A stretch of 64,000 bases of DNA, from assembly GCF_049116555.1 (NCBI RefSeq), contig NZ_JAGDYT010000008.1, forward strand, positions 338,803 through 402,802, given 5' to 3'. Shown here piece after piece: positions 33,186-42,232 of the stretch (its first letter is position 1; every line of letters begins with the position of its first letter). The notes below the pieces were generated by a model. It was not told the origin of the DNA and did not search any database. It was given only the letters and a program-made list of their open reading frames with translations. Position numbers and translations under genes: made by a program. This stretch comes from Maricaulis maris_C. GTDB lineage: Bacteria > Pseudomonadota > Alphaproteobacteria > Caulobacterales > Maricaulaceae.

Positions 33186-34108
33186 CCGAGCCAAGCGAAC
33201 TCCCCGACGTCCTGGACGCCTTCTACCGCGAGCGGCTGGCCGAGGCGCATCGTGCAAAGGACGCGCTCAAGCGACGACTGCGGCCGCTGAAGCGCAACAT
33301 CACCCGGCTCGATAGGCGGTGCGAAGAACGCCAGGCGTTGATCACCGAGTTGAAAGATAGCGGTGATGACGAGGCGCTGGCCCGGGCTCAGCAGGGATAT
33401 CGGCGGGCCGAGAAGTCGAGAGATGAGGCGGTGCGGCAGAGCTGGTCTCTACAGGACACCCTCTTCAAGCTGGACGGCTTTGTCGAACGGATCCAGTCGC
33501 TGCGCGCTGGTCATGATGCAGAGATGGTCCAGGGCGTCGCCGAGTGTGAGGCGATCATCCTGCGTGAAGAGCGCCAGCGCCAGCAGAAGGAAGGCCTGTC
33601 GTCGGTGGATTGCGATCAGCAGTGCCCGGATCCGCTCCAGCTCGCTCGGCGTGGTGTGGATAAGATCCTGTCGTCAGGCGCCGTGCGTCTCGGTCCTGAG
33701 ATGCCTGATGCGGTGGTTCGCATGGTGCGGGCAGAGTTGATCGGTGAGGCCGAGGCGCGAGCCCTGGCCCGGTGGCGCGACGACCTGGCCTTCGGATCCG
33801 GGCGTGGGAGGTTGGTGCAGTCTTGGGACGTGCCGGTCGATGGTGGTGGTGCCGGCGCGGGCAATGTCGCGGTCTCACGGATTGAAGCGTTGGAGCGCTA
33901 TCGGTTGGCGGCAGCAACTCTGCAGCCAGCTCAGCAGCAGGTCTTGGCCGCGGTCCTGTTCGAGGGAATCGCACTGACCGACGCGCCGGGCTTGGTGCGC
34001 AAATACCGAGACAAGAGCCAACGAACGGCCGCCGCCGGTGCACTGATTATCGGTGCAGCACAAGCACTTCGGACCTTTTACGACGCTATCGGCTCGGGAG
34101 GCGCTTGA
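33182..34108 (+). CDS. Coiled-coil protein with DUF6456-like C-terminus
   Basis: 308 residues. Residues about 15-125 are charged and heptad-rich (coiled coil). The C-terminal RYRLAAATLQPAQQQVLAAVLFEGIALTD resembles the DUF6456/HTH segment of alphaproteobacterial regulators, so a late-gene regulator is possible. That is inference from position as the last early gene before a terminator and the packaging genes. Its ATG overlaps the initiator stop (ATGA). Confidence 0.5.
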   Translation: MTEPSELPDVLDAFYRERLAEAHRAKDALKRRLRPLKRNITRLDRRCEERQALITELKDSGDDEALARAQQGYRRAEKSRDEAVRQSWSLQDTLFKLDGFVERIQSLRAGHDAEMVQGVAECEAIILREERQRQQKEGLSSVDCDQQCPDPLQLARRGVDKILSSGAVRLGPEMPDAVVRMVRAELIGEAEARALARWRDDLAFGSGRGRLVQSWDVPVDGGGAGAGNVAVSRIEALERYRLAAATLQPAQQQVLAAVLFEGIALTDAPGLVRKYRDKSQRTAAAGALIIGAAQALRTFYDAIGSGGA

Positions 34109-34162
34109 CGCGTGCACCGGTGCACAAGTAGGAATCAGTTCATCGGGAGTGATTCCGTGTTG

Positions 34163-34195
34163 AGGCCGGCCGGGGCAACCGGGTCGGCCTTTCTC
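34163..34195 (+). terminator. Terminator after the early operon
   Basis: AGGCCGGCC pairs with GGGTCGGCCT (34163-34190; 9 bp with one G-T pair), followed by TTCTC. It lies 54 bp after the last early gene and would separate early from late transcription unless antiterminated. Confidence 0.6.
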
Positions 34196-34310
34196 ATGGC
34201 CGCAGCCGGACCAGATCGACGCTATATCAGGCGATCCGACCGACGGACCTGGAGAGAGCGGCGCCACCATGCGGGACCGTGCGGGTCCTTCCTGGAGTTA
34301 AACGTATACG

Positions 34311-34335
34311 GCCCACGCGAAGTCGCGGGGTTTTT
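34311..34335 (+). terminator. Terminator-like hairpin before terminase
   Basis: CGCGA-AG-TCGCG with an outer CC/GG extension across one mismatch, directly followed by TTTTT (34331-34335). It stands 72 bp before the terminase small-subunit start. Confidence 0.55.
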
Positions 34336-34407
34336 CTAGTTGCTCGTGTGCGCAAAAGGTACACAGAAGCAGCACACGTGCACGAATTGCACGAGTACCG
34401 GAGGACG

Positions 34408-35133
34408 ATGGACCAAGAGCCCGCCGCGATCGACGATCTGATGAGCATCAGCGAGATCGCGAAAAAACTGGCCGAGGATAATGACCCGGTCGAGCGCTCC
34501 ACCCTGTCCCGGTACATCAAGAAACACGACCTGGTTCACAGCCGCCGCGGCAAGGTGGCGCTGTGCTCCTACGGCCGAGTGAAGGCGCATCGGTCCGGAA
34601 ACCCGAACCAAGCGATCATGTCCGGATCCGCACCCGCGCCGGCCGCGGCGAACGATCAACAGCCGGAGCTTCCGGAGCCTGCCCAGGATGTCGCGGAGGC
34701 TGAAGCGCCGGCGGCCGATCGGTCCAAGGTCGAATCCTTCGAAGCCCATGCGCGCATCAAACAGATCAAGGCGACCCGCGAGGAAGCGGACCTGCTGAAG
34801 GAACTCGGCCGATTGGTCGAGCGCGCCCAGGTCGAGGGCGGCCTGGCCGCTGCAGCCGCCGAGATGAAGCGCTACGGCAAGGGCGCTGCGAAGGAACACT
34901 CCGATCGGTTGCTCACCGAACTCCACCTGCCGGCCGACAAGGCACCGGAAATGCGCCGAGGCATGCGGCGGTTGCTGGATGATGTGTTCCGTCGGTTCGC
35001 ATCTGAGATGGGCCGGGCCGCGACACGGATCGGTGACGATGAGGACGCCGAAGCCACCGAGCGTCTTGAACGCATCATCGCTTTCGCTGAAAGCGAGCTT
35101 GCTCCGTTGCCCGACGTGTTGAGCCACCACTAG
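34408..35133 (+). CDS. Terminase small subunit, Nu1-like
   Basis: 241 residues from ATG 34408 with GGAGG 3 nt upstream. The N-terminal HTH (SISEIAKKLAEDNDPVERSTLSRYIKKH) would recognise the packaging site, as Nu1 does. The middle is Ala/Pro-rich, and the C-terminal helical half is suited to oligomerisation and binding of the large subunit. The family assignment leans on its place directly before a GpA terminase. A longer in-frame start at 34279 is rejected because it crosses a terminator. Confidence 0.75.
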   Translation: MDQEPAAIDDLMSISEIAKKLAEDNDPVERSTLSRYIKKHDLVHSRRGKVALCSYGRVKAHRSGNPNQAIMSGSAPAPAAANDQQPELPEPAQDVAEAEAPAADRSKVESFEAHARIKQIKATREEADLLKELGRLVERAQVEGGLAAAAAEMKRYGKGAAKEHSDRLLTELHLPADKAPEMRRGMRRLLDDVFRRFASEMGRAATRIGDDEDAEATERLERIIAFAESELAPLPDVLSHH

Positions 35134-35138
35134 GCCGG

Positions 35139-37331
35139 ATGATGGACAATCCTCTCGACACGCTCGCACACGGTGCCGCGATCGTCTTCGGCGCGTTGTC
35201 GATCGCCATGGAGCCGTCCGAGGCAATGTCAGCCGCCGACTGGGCGGAGAAGTATCGCTACCTCGGTGCGGAGTCCGGGTCGAAGCACGTCGGCAAATGG
35301 GAAAACAGCCGGACGCCATACCTGGTCGAGATCATGGATGTGTGCGGCGTCGACCATCCAGCGCAGCGCGTCTCGATCCGCGGCGGTGCTCAGACCGCGA
35401 AGTCCGAGGGCGTGGCGAACGCCATCTATCACTGCATTTCGACCGAGCCGCGGCCGATCCTCGTTCTGCTTCCCTCGCAGGACGAGTTCCAGAAATGGAA
35501 CAAGGTCAAGTTCCAGACGTCAGTGGACGCGACGCCGGAGCTTCAGAAACACGTCAAGGCGGCTCGGTCGAAAAGTGAAGACAGCTCGACCACGGCGTTC
35601 AAGCGGCTGGAGGGTGACGGGTTCATCCAGCTCGGCACGGCTTCGTCGTCGAAGTGTCTCCAGGGTTTGCCGGTCGGCTATCTCCTCATGGAGGAGGTCA
35701 CCGAGTATGACGACGATGTGGGCGGCCGCGGTGATCCCGTTGAACAAGCCAGAGCCCGCATGGACGGCTGGGGTGATGACGGTAAGGAGATCTCGGTCTC
35801 GACACCCGGCGTCAAGGGCAATTGCCGGATCACCCAGATGGTGGAGGAAGGCGACTATCGCCAGCTCTACGTCCCGTGCCCGCACGAGGAGTGCGGCGAC
35901 TATCATCGGTTCGAGTTCGAGCGGATGTCAGAGCATGAGGGCCGGCCGGTCTTCTCCTGTCCTGGTTGCGGCGGCATCATCGAAGAGCATCACAAGGGGG
36001 GGATGGTCGACAAGTCGGTCTGGATCCCAACCTTCAGATCGCCTCATCCGGAGTTCCCAGACGATCCGGAGCAAGAGAATCCGGAAAACCCTCGGCCGCC
36101 AGAAGTAATCGCGTCCGCGGATCTCCTTCGCTGGGTCTCCGCCGATACCCATCTTCGGCTCACCGGTCTTCCGGGCGGCCGGGCGACCGATGGTCGGGAT
36201 CCATCCTTCTCGTTCTGGCAAGCCTATTCCAAGCTCGGATCATGGTCCCGGATCTGGAAGCGATGGCTCGCGGCTCAAGGGATCCCGAAGAAGCTCCGGT
36301 CGTTCTACCAGCAGACCCTCGGCCTGCCCTATGAGGAAAAGGGCGACGCGCCGGATGAGGAAGCGCTCAGAGATGCCTGGCAAGTGGCGAAGTTGCCGCG
36401 CGGGATCGTTCCGAACTGGGCGTGCATCCTGGTCGGTTTCATGGACGTCCAGGCCGATCGTCTGGAGTGGGCGGCTTACGCGTTCGGTCCGAACCCGAAC
36501 TTCACGCCGGGCGCCCGTGCTCGCTGTATCGACCATGGGATTATCCCAGGTGATACGCAGGATCGTGGCGTCTGGGCCGAGGCGGCCAAGATCGTCCAGA
36601 AGAAGTTCCCTGGCGAGCGCTCGGTCGACTTGGGCTTCGACAGGTTTGGTGTCGATAGCGGCTATCGGTCATCTCATGCCTATCTCTTTGCGGCCGGCTT
36701 CCCGAACGTGATGGCGACCAAGGGCGTCGCCGACCCGCTCGCTCCGGAGTTGGGAACGCCGACCAAGCAGACGGCGAAGGATGCGGCCGGCCAGGTGTTG
36801 GCACGCACGCTGATGTATCCGATGGGCCAATATGGCCTGAAGAAACGGGTCTATTTCGGTCTGAAGATGGGCATGGAAGAGCGAGCGGAGTGCACTCAGT
36901 ACCCTGGCTCTTTGGAATTCCACGAGGGCTGCGACCTCGGCTTCTTCAAGCAGATCACGGCGGAACATCTCAACGTCCAGAAGACGTTCAAGAACGAGCC
37001 CGTTTGGGACAAGCAGAAGCACCAGGCCAACGAACAGCTCGATCTTGCTGTTGGGTCGTTGGCGATGGCGTGGAATTTCGGGATCGATCGCATGTCGGAG
37101 ATCGAATGGCGCGAGCTATTCGCCGCGCGTACCCGCAATCCGGACGAGGACATCCTCCTGCCCATGGAGGCGATCTGGTCTTCGCCCAATCCGTCCGCCC
37201 AAGAACTCGCCGTGGTCTCTGAAGAGCAGCCCGAGTTCGAGGCGAACCCACTGCCCAACAGTGACGCGAACAACTGGCTGGCCGCCCTGGCCCGAGCCAA
37301 TGCGCCAACGAGGAGCGACGATGACCATTGA
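35139..37331 (+). CDS. Terminase large subunit, GpA family
   Basis: 730 residues. An ATPase domain with Walker A-like GAQTAKS (83-89) and Walker B-like LLMEEVTEYDD (182-192) is followed by a Cys4 zinc ribbon (PCPHEECGDY...FSCPGCGG) and a C-terminal nuclease domain. These are features of the lambda gpA-type large terminase, which cuts at cos and drives DNA into the capsid. The two first codons are both ATG. The last 11 bp overlap gpW. Confidence 0.93.
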   Translation: MMDNPLDTLAHGAAIVFGALSIAMEPSEAMSAADWAEKYRYLGAESGSKHVGKWENSRTPYLVEIMDVCGVDHPAQRVSIRGGAQTAKSEGVANAIYHCISTEPRPILVLLPSQDEFQKWNKVKFQTSVDATPELQKHVKAARSKSEDSSTTAFKRLEGDGFIQLGTASSSKCLQGLPVGYLLMEEVTEYDDDVGGRGDPVEQARARMDGWGDDGKEISVSTPGVKGNCRITQMVEEGDYRQLYVPCPHEECGDYHRFEFERMSEHEGRPVFSCPGCGGIIEEHHKGGMVDKSVWIPTFRSPHPEFPDDPEQENPENPRPPEVIASADLLRWVSADTHLRLTGLPGGRATDGRDPSFSFWQAYSKLGSWSRIWKRWLAAQGIPKKLRSFYQQTLGLPYEEKGDAPDEEALRDAWQVAKLPRGIVPNWACILVGFMDVQADRLEWAAYAFGPNPNFTPGARARCIDHGIIPGDTQDRGVWAEAAKIVQKKFPGERSVDLGFDRFGVDSGYRSSHAYLFAAGFPNVMATKGVADPLAPELGTPTKQTAKDAAGQVLARTLMYPMGQYGLKKRVYFGLKMGMEERAECTQYPGSLEFHEGCDLGFFKQITAEHLNVQKTFKNEPVWDKQKHQANEQLDLAVGSLAMAWNFGIDRMSEIEWRELFAARTRNPDEDILLPMEAIWSSPNPSAQELAVVSEEQPEFEANPLPNSDANNWLAALARANAPTRSDDDH

Positions 37332-37527
37332 TGAGAAGATCGAGGAAGCCGAACAGGCACTCCATCGGATCGAGCTTGAAGGCGCGGCGATTGAGATCTC
37401 CACAGAACAGGGGACGACCAAGTTCACCCGCGTCAACAAGAACGAGCTGTCAGGCTACATCAGCCGCCTCAAGGCACGACGTGATGGCCGCCCGGAACGT
37501 GGCGCGATCACGTTCACTTATTGCTAG
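37321..37527 (+). CDS. gpW-like head-tail joining protein
   Basis: 68 residues, exactly the length of lambda gpW, which completes the head after packaging and prepares it for tail attachment. The helical N-terminus (TIDEKIEEAEQALHRIELEG) and the TTKFTRVNKNELSGYISRL segment are typical. It overlaps the terminase end by 11 bp and lies between terminase and portal as in lambda. Confidence 0.85.
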   Translation: MTIDEKIEEAEQALHRIELEGAAIEISTEQGTTKFTRVNKNELSGYISRLKARRDGRPERGAITFTYC

Positions 37528-37540
37528 CGAACGGCGTTCG
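37528..37540. promoter_or_regulatory. Palindrome CGAACGGCGTTCG, copy 3
   Basis: Perfect palindrome starting immediately after the gpW stop and ending 5 bp before the portal ATG. It overlaps the region where the portal ribosome-binding site should be, so binding or RNA folding here could affect portal translation. Confidence 0.7.
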
Positions 37541-37545
37541 TTGAG

Positions 37546-39153
37546 ATGAACAAGCCCCTTGTCAGCCCCGATGGTCGAGAGATCTCGGCGGCAGAGATCA
37601 TGTCCGTCCGATTGGCCGCACTCGCGAGCCAGCACGCGACGGCTTCCGATAGCGCCTACTCCGCAGCCTCACGGCAACGCCAGGAAATGCGCGGGTGGAA
37701 CCCGATTGCTGTGTCCGCGGATGGCGCGATGGCGTACGAGCGCGACGCGATCGATGGTCGCAATCAGGACCTCATTCGGAATGAGCCGGCGGCCGAGGCC
37801 TCAGTCCAGAAGCGAGTGGATCTCGTCATTGGTGCCGGCCTTCGCATCGTGCCGAAGGTGAACGCCGATGCGCTTGGCCTGAGCCGCGAAGAAGCCCGTT
37901 CGGTGAACCGCGCATTGCGTGGCTATTTCAATGCCTGGGCTGATGATCCGCGGCGACTGTGCGATGCCCGGCGACGGTTGTCGCTGAGCGGACTGTTTCG
38001 GCTCCTGGAGCGAGAGTGGTCTTCCGGTGGTGAGTGCGCGGCTGTCCTGAAGCGTCGGCCGGCTCGCCGCGATCTCATGGTTCGCACGGCCATCCAGATC
38101 ATCGATCCGATCCGGATCAGTAACCCGAACGAGGAGCCCGATACGCGTAAGCGACGTGCCGGGATCGAGTTCGACGACTGGGACGCGCCGATCGCCTACA
38201 ACATCCGCCAAGGCGATCCTCTGGATCCTTGGGCCGATGGAACGGCGTACGACTGGAAGCGCGTGCCTCGCGAGACGGCCCGCGGTAAGCCTCTGGTCCT
38301 TCATGCCTTCGAACCAAAGCGCGCAGAACAGTCGCGCGGGATCCCAGACTTTGCGCCGATCATGAAGGCGATGAAGCAGCTCGGCCGGCTCGATGATGCC
38401 GAGCTTGCCAACAAAGTGCTCAACGCGACGTTTGGTGCGTTCGTGGAGAGCAACTTCGACCCGCTCGCGGTGGCCGAAGCGCTTGGTGGGCTAGGGACAA
38501 AGAGCCCGGCGAGCGCCTGGCAAACCCAGCGCGCCAACCACTACGGCACAGCGCCGGTAATGCTCGGGGATACCCGGGCGGCGGTGCTGATGCCCGGCGA
38601 CAGTGTGAAGCTCAATACAGAGGCACGGGAGACAGCCGACTTCGCGCAGTTCCGTGCGGCCTTCCTTCAGTTGATGGCGTCAACGCTGGGCATTTCATAC
38701 GAGCAATTGTCGATGGATTGGTCGAACACCAACTACTCATCCGCTCGCGCCGCGTTGAACGAGGTCTGGCGGTGGGTAACGTCCCGCCGGCGCATGTTCG
38801 CCGAACAGGTAGTGTCGCCCATCTATCACCACGCGTTGGCTGACATCTTCGATGCAGACGTCCTGGACCTGCCGGCCTCGGCGCCGATGTTCCACGAGTG
38901 TCTGGGCGGTTGGCTTCGGTTCATCGTGATCGGTCCGGCCCGCGGCTATGTGGATCCCGAGAAAGAGATCAAGGCGCAGTTGCTCGCCCGAAGTGGCGGC
39001 CTTCGCACCTTGGAGAACATCGCCGCGGAAAGCGGTGAGGAATGGGAAGACCTCCTCGACCAGCTCGATGAGGAAAACGAGCGGCTCGGTCCGCTGGGTC
39101 TCGGCGTTACGCCGGTCGATCCAGGCGCGATCGCGAGTGCCCCTGCCGCGTAG
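37546..39153 (+). CDS. Portal protein, lambda B-like
   Basis: 535 residues of the lambda gpB portal family. Portals form the dodecameric ring through which DNA enters and leaves the capsid. Recognisable pieces are WNPIAVSADGAMAYERDAID near the N-terminus, IQIIDPIRISNP, and YEQLSMDWSNTNYSSARAAL in the C-terminal half. The start is only 5 bp after a palindrome, and its Shine-Dalgarno is weak (TTGAG). Confidence 0.93.
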   Translation: MNKPLVSPDGREISAAEIMSVRLAALASQHATASDSAYSAASRQRQEMRGWNPIAVSADGAMAYERDAIDGRNQDLIRNEPAAEASVQKRVDLVIGAGLRIVPKVNADALGLSREEARSVNRALRGYFNAWADDPRRLCDARRRLSLSGLFRLLEREWSSGGECAAVLKRRPARRDLMVRTAIQIIDPIRISNPNEEPDTRKRRAGIEFDDWDAPIAYNIRQGDPLDPWADGTAYDWKRVPRETARGKPLVLHAFEPKRAEQSRGIPDFAPIMKAMKQLGRLDDAELANKVLNATFGAFVESNFDPLAVAEALGGLGTKSPASAWQTQRANHYGTAPVMLGDTRAAVLMPGDSVKLNTEARETADFAQFRAAFLQLMASTLGISYEQLSMDWSNTNYSSARAALNEVWRWVTSRRRMFAEQVVSPIYHHALADIFDADVLDLPASAPMFHECLGGWLRFIVIGPARGYVDPEKEIKAQLLARSGGLRTLENIAAESGEEWEDLLDQLDEENERLGPLGLGVTPVDPGAIASAPAA

Positions 39154-39165
39154 ACGGAGACAGAC

Positions 39166-40674
39166 ATGACAGACTTTGCACACCTCGGGGAGATCCTCTC
39201 CGGGCCGGCGTTCCTGTGTCCGGCCGAAGCAGGCGTTTCGCTAACCGCCCTGTCGCGGGCGCTTGAAAGCGATCGTGGCGAATCCTGGCTCCGGGAGTTT
39301 GGGGCCGCTCGGATGAGTCTGCCGAGCACGCTCGAAGCCACTGAGCACACGAAGGCCGGATATACGATCGTCGATCGCGTCGGCGTCATTCCGGTGAGCG
39401 GGATGCTCTTCACCTACGGCTATCGGTCGTCCTGGGATGGTCGGATCTGGAGTTGGGGTTACGACATCATCCAGGAGGCTGCGATCGCCGCGCAGGCTGA
39501 CGAGCGCGTGGACGCGATCGTGATCATCTACGACACGCCAGGCGGCGTCGTGGACGGTTGTCGGGAATGCGCTGACGCACTGCTTGAGATGTCGGGGCGC
39601 AATGACGGCAAGCCGATGATCTCCTTTACGCAGACCCGAGCCACATCGGCCGGCTACTTTCTCGCTTGCGCATCGGATGAGGTTATCGCCGGTCCGCTGG
39701 CAAAGGTCGGATCCCTGGGCGCCGTCTTCGTGCACTCGGAAGAGGCCGGTCTCCTTCGCAAGGCTGGGGTCACTGTCACCGGAATCGAGTCCGGCAAGCA
39801 CAAGACCGCCGGCGCGTATTTCAAGAAACTCGACGCGGATGCCCGTGCGCGGATCCAGGCCTACATCGATGACAGCGCGTCGGCGCTCTTCGAGTTCGTG
39901 GCCGCCGCGCGTGGTCAGGACGAGGGTCAGTACCGCAGCCAGGAGGCCGATGTCTTCTGGGGCGAGCATGCCGTTGAGCAAGGCCTCGTCGACGAGATCG
40001 GGACAATCCAGGACGCGCTCGCGCGTGCGACAGAACTTGGGAACGGGGGCGGTCAGGCCGCAGCAGCCCCGACGGCGGAGGCTAACTCCGACGTGAAGGC
40101 GACGAGCCACGCTGCGGCCGCATCGAAGAAGGAGACAGCAACCATGGGCAAAAAGCTCAAAGCAGCGCTGCTGGGCATCCTGGGCGACAAAGCGGCTACC
40201 GCCTCCGCCGAGGATACGATTGAGAAGATCCGTAATCTTCTCAATGAGGACGACGATGCTGAAGCCAATTCCGAAGAGGATGAGGCTGAGGCGAACGACG
40301 ACGATGAAGCTGAGGCCAACTCGGAAGAGGATGAGGCTGAAGCCAACGACGACGAAGACGAGGCCGAGGCCTCGGCCAACGGCGACTCCGCCCAGGCGGC
40401 GGATCCGCAAACTCTGCTCGGCCGGAAGTCGGCCAAGCGAAACATGCCTCATGCTGTCGAATTGGCGTTTACGCCCGGGATGACAACCGCTCGGTTCGAC
40501 AGGCTGATGAAGTCGGCTGCCCAAAGTGGCGGTAACGGCGAGGACGCGGCTCAGGCCGCGGCCAATGACGTCCAGGCGAGTTCGGGCTCGTCCGGCGATG
40601 CCACTGAGGCGGATGCCCTGGCAGCCCAGATCCTCCGGGATGCGGGCATGGAACCGCCGAAGAAGGGTAGCTAG
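39166..40674 (+). CDS. Prohead protease (S49, lambda C-like) fused to scaffold
   Basis: 502 residues. The N-terminal 280 or so form an S49/SppA-type serine protease with nucleophile Ser161 (TRATSAGYFLACASD) and general base Lys211 or Lys213 (GIESGKHKTAG). The rest is an acidic scaffold-like region with a duplicated acidic repeat. As with lambda C and Nu3, an internal in-frame start at 40144 would also give the scaffold alone. Confidence 0.9.
   Translation: MTDFAHLGEILSGPAFLCPAEAGVSLTALSRALESDRGESWLREFGAARMSLPSTLEATEHTKAGYTIVDRVGVIPVSGMLFTYGYRSSWDGRIWSWGYDIIQEAAIAAQADERVDAIVIIYDTPGGVVDGCRECADALLEMSGRNDGKPMISFTQTRATSAGYFLACASDEVIAGPLAKVGSLGAVFVHSEEAGLLRKAGVTVTGIESGKHKTAGAYFKKLDADARARIQAYIDDSASALFEFVAAARGQDEGQYRSQEADVFWGEHAVEQGLVDEIGTIQDALARATELGNGGGQAAAAPTAEANSDVKATSHAAAASKKETATMGKKLKAALLGILGDKAATASAEDTIEKIRNLLNEDDDAEANSEEDEAEANDDDEAEANSEEDEAEANDDEDEAEASANGDSAQAADPQTLLGRKSAKRNMPHAVELAFTPGMTTARFDRLMKSAAQSGGNGEDAAQAAANDVQASSGSSGDATEADALAAQILRDAGMEPPKKGS
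40144..40674 (+). CDS. Nested scaffold protein, Nu3-like, internal start
   Basis: 176 residues in the same frame as the protease gene. ATG 40144 (MGKKLKAALLGILGD) has GGAG 9 nt upstream. The product is acidic and Ala-rich with a basic C-terminal patch (RKSAKRNMPHAVELAF), as expected for a scaffold that binds capsid subunits. The parallel with lambda Nu3 inside C is established for lambda; here it is inferred from position and ribosome-binding site. Confidence 0.65.
   Translation: MGKKLKAALLGILGDKAATASAEDTIEKIRNLLNEDDDAEANSEEDEAEANDDDEAEANSEEDEAEANDDEDEAEASANGDSAQAADPQTLLGRKSAKRNMPHAVELAFTPGMTTARFDRLMKSAAQSGGNGEDAAQAAANDVQASSGSSGDATEADALAAQILRDAGMEPPKKGS
40261..40353 (+). repeat. Tandem 51-bp repeat in the scaffold region
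   Basis: 42 bp at 40261-40302 recur at 40312-40353 with third-position changes, encoding EANSEEDEAEAND twice. Acidic, likely disordered. Confidence 0.7.
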
Positions 40675-40715
40675 CGCCGCCCGAACCCGCTCACGCTTCA
40701 CAGAGGAGTACCCCA

Positions 40716-41084
40716 ATGAAGCCTTCTGCAACGGCGGAAACGCCGCTGGACCTCAACGACATCCTCGTGTCGACCGAAGGTCAATTCACCGCGACCGTGA
40801 CGATTGAGAACGGTCAAAACCTGAGCGCCGGTGCGGTCCTCGGGGAAATCACGGGCAGCGATTGGACGCTGTCCGCAACTGGTGCCGGAGACGGCTCTGA
40901 AGTCGCATCCGCGGTTCTTGCCGAGGATTGCGACGCTAGCGGCGGCGCCAAGTCGGCGATCGTCTACTTCGCGGGACGGTTCAATGCGAACCGCCTCACG
41001 TTCGGAACCGGCCACACAGCCGACTCCCTTCGCCAGGACTTCGCTCAGCGCGGTCTGTTCCTTTACGACGCGGTGCCGGCCTAG
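40716..41084 (+). CDS. Head decoration protein, lambda D-like
   Basis: 122 residues, Gly/Ser/Ala-rich beta protein resembling the gpD trimers that stabilise the expanded capsid (ILVSTEGQFTATVTIENGQ; SAIVYFAGRFNANRL). AGAGGAG stands 8 nt before the ATG. It sits between the protease/scaffold and the major capsid gene as in lambda. Confidence 0.82.
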   Translation: MKPSATAETPLDLNDILVSTEGQFTATVTIENGQNLSAGAVLGEITGSDWTLSATGAGDGSEVASAVLAEDCDASGGAKSAIVYFAGRFNANRLTFGTGHTADSLRQDFAQRGLFLYDAVPA

Positions 41085-41117
41085 CCCTAGCCCCGCAAGA
41101 TCCAGGAGATATGTGAG

Positions 41118-42155
41118 ATGGATCTCTATAGCACCACCGTGCTGGCAGGCGTTTCGCGTGGCCTTCGCCGCCCGAACAACTTCCTGCTGTCGCTGTTCTT
41201 CCAGCAGCTCATCCAGTCGCCCACTGAGGACATCAAGTGGGACATCGAGGAAGATGACCTGCGTCCTGCCCCGTTCTGCAGCCCTGTCGTTGAAGGCAAG
41301 GTTGTTGAAGAGCGCGGCTACCAAACCAAGACCTTCACGCCTGCCTATGTGAAGGACAAGCGTCGCCTGGCTCCGGCCGCGGCGCTGAAGCGCCAGATCG
41401 GCGAGCAGATCGGCGGCGACGACAACCAGTCGCCGGAAGCTCGCAACCGTCGCCGCATCGCTGAAACGATGCAGAAACAGGTTCAAGGCCTCAACATCCG
41501 CTTCGAGCTGATGGCCTCGGACGTGTTGCAGGACGGCAAGCTCCTGGTCGATGGTGAAGGCTTCGATGCGATCGAAGTCGACTTTGGCCGCGACGCCGGC
41601 AACACCGTCGTCCTGACCGGTGCTGACCGGTGGGGTCAAACGGACATCGATCCGATGGATGATCTGGAAGAGTGGTCGGACACTGTCCTGGCCAACTCCG
41701 GCGTCCAGGTGACCGACATCGTGTTCGGTAAGGACGCTTGGAAACAGTTCCGGAAGTCGCCTCAGTTCAAAGAACTGGTGAACATGGACAACCGCGGCAC
41801 GGCATCGCATGCCGAGCTGACGGCCTTCGCCGCTGAAGGTGCGGTCCTGAAGGGTGTTCTCGGTTCGAACGAGGTGCGCCTCTGGGTCTACGTCCAGAAG
41901 TACCGCGGCACCGATGGTCAGCTTCACGATGTGATGCCGGCCGATGGCGTGTTCATGGGCTCCAATTCTCCGGAAGCCCAGGGCATCCGTTACTTCGGCG
42001 CTATCCTCGACGAGGAAGCGGGTCTCCAGGCCATGGAGTACTTCACGAAGTCGCGTCTCATCTTCGATCCGTCGGGTCGCGAGATGCTGACGCAGTCCGC
42101 GCCGCTTATCGGTACACCGCGGGCCAACGCGTTCCTCGCGGCGACGGTCCTCTAG
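41118..42155 (+). CDS. Major capsid protein, lambda E-like
   Basis: 345 residues, the gpE HK97-fold family (lambda gpE has a similar length). The N-terminal RRPNNFLLSLFFQQLIQSP, the PAYVKDKRRLAPAAALKRQ segment and the ALMAYVQ-like region LWVYVQKYRGTDG fit the family. It is followed by a strong terminator, consistent with a high-level transcript for head genes. Confidence 0.92.
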   Translation: MDLYSTTVLAGVSRGLRRPNNFLLSLFFQQLIQSPTEDIKWDIEEDDLRPAPFCSPVVEGKVVEERGYQTKTFTPAYVKDKRRLAPAAALKRQIGEQIGGDDNQSPEARNRRRIAETMQKQVQGLNIRFELMASDVLQDGKLLVDGEGFDAIEVDFGRDAGNTVVLTGADRWGQTDIDPMDDLEEWSDTVLANSGVQVTDIVFGKDAWKQFRKSPQFKELVNMDNRGTASHAELTAFAAEGAVLKGVLGSNEVRLWVYVQKYRGTDGQLHDVMPADGVFMGSNSPEAQGIRYFGAILDEEAGLQAMEYFTKSRLIFDPSGREMLTQSAPLIGTPRANAFLAATVL

Positions 42156-42178
42156 GACTGACGTCAAAACTCACTGAG

Positions 42179-42215
42179 ACACGAAGGCCGCCTCCGGGCG
42201 GCTTTCGTGTTTCTG
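42179..42215 (+). terminator. Strong hairpin after the capsid gene
   Basis: A 14-bp stem (one G-T pair) with a TCCG loop spans 42179-42210, followed by TTCTG. It may end some transcripts after the capsid gene, or mark a stabilised 3' end, and so set the capsid-to-tail ratio. Confidence 0.7.
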
Positions 42216-42232
42216 ATCTCAGGAAGACAGTT

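Larger units (their letters stand above)
34109..34407. other. Non-coding region before terminase; candidate cos region
   Basis: 299 bp without a credible gene. It holds a perfect palindrome GTGCACCGGTGCAC (34112-34125) and a related inverted repeat GTGCA-N5-TGCAC (34378-34392), plus two terminator-like hairpins. In lambda, cos and the terminase-binding sites lie immediately upstream of Nu1; the paired GTGCA/TGCAC sites are candidates for such a role here. Confidence 0.45.

Noticed and set aside
40261..40353. CRISPR-like or regulatory repeat array
   Set aside because: Two in-frame 51-bp copies encoding an acidic repeat, with third-position differences; this is protein repeat duplication.
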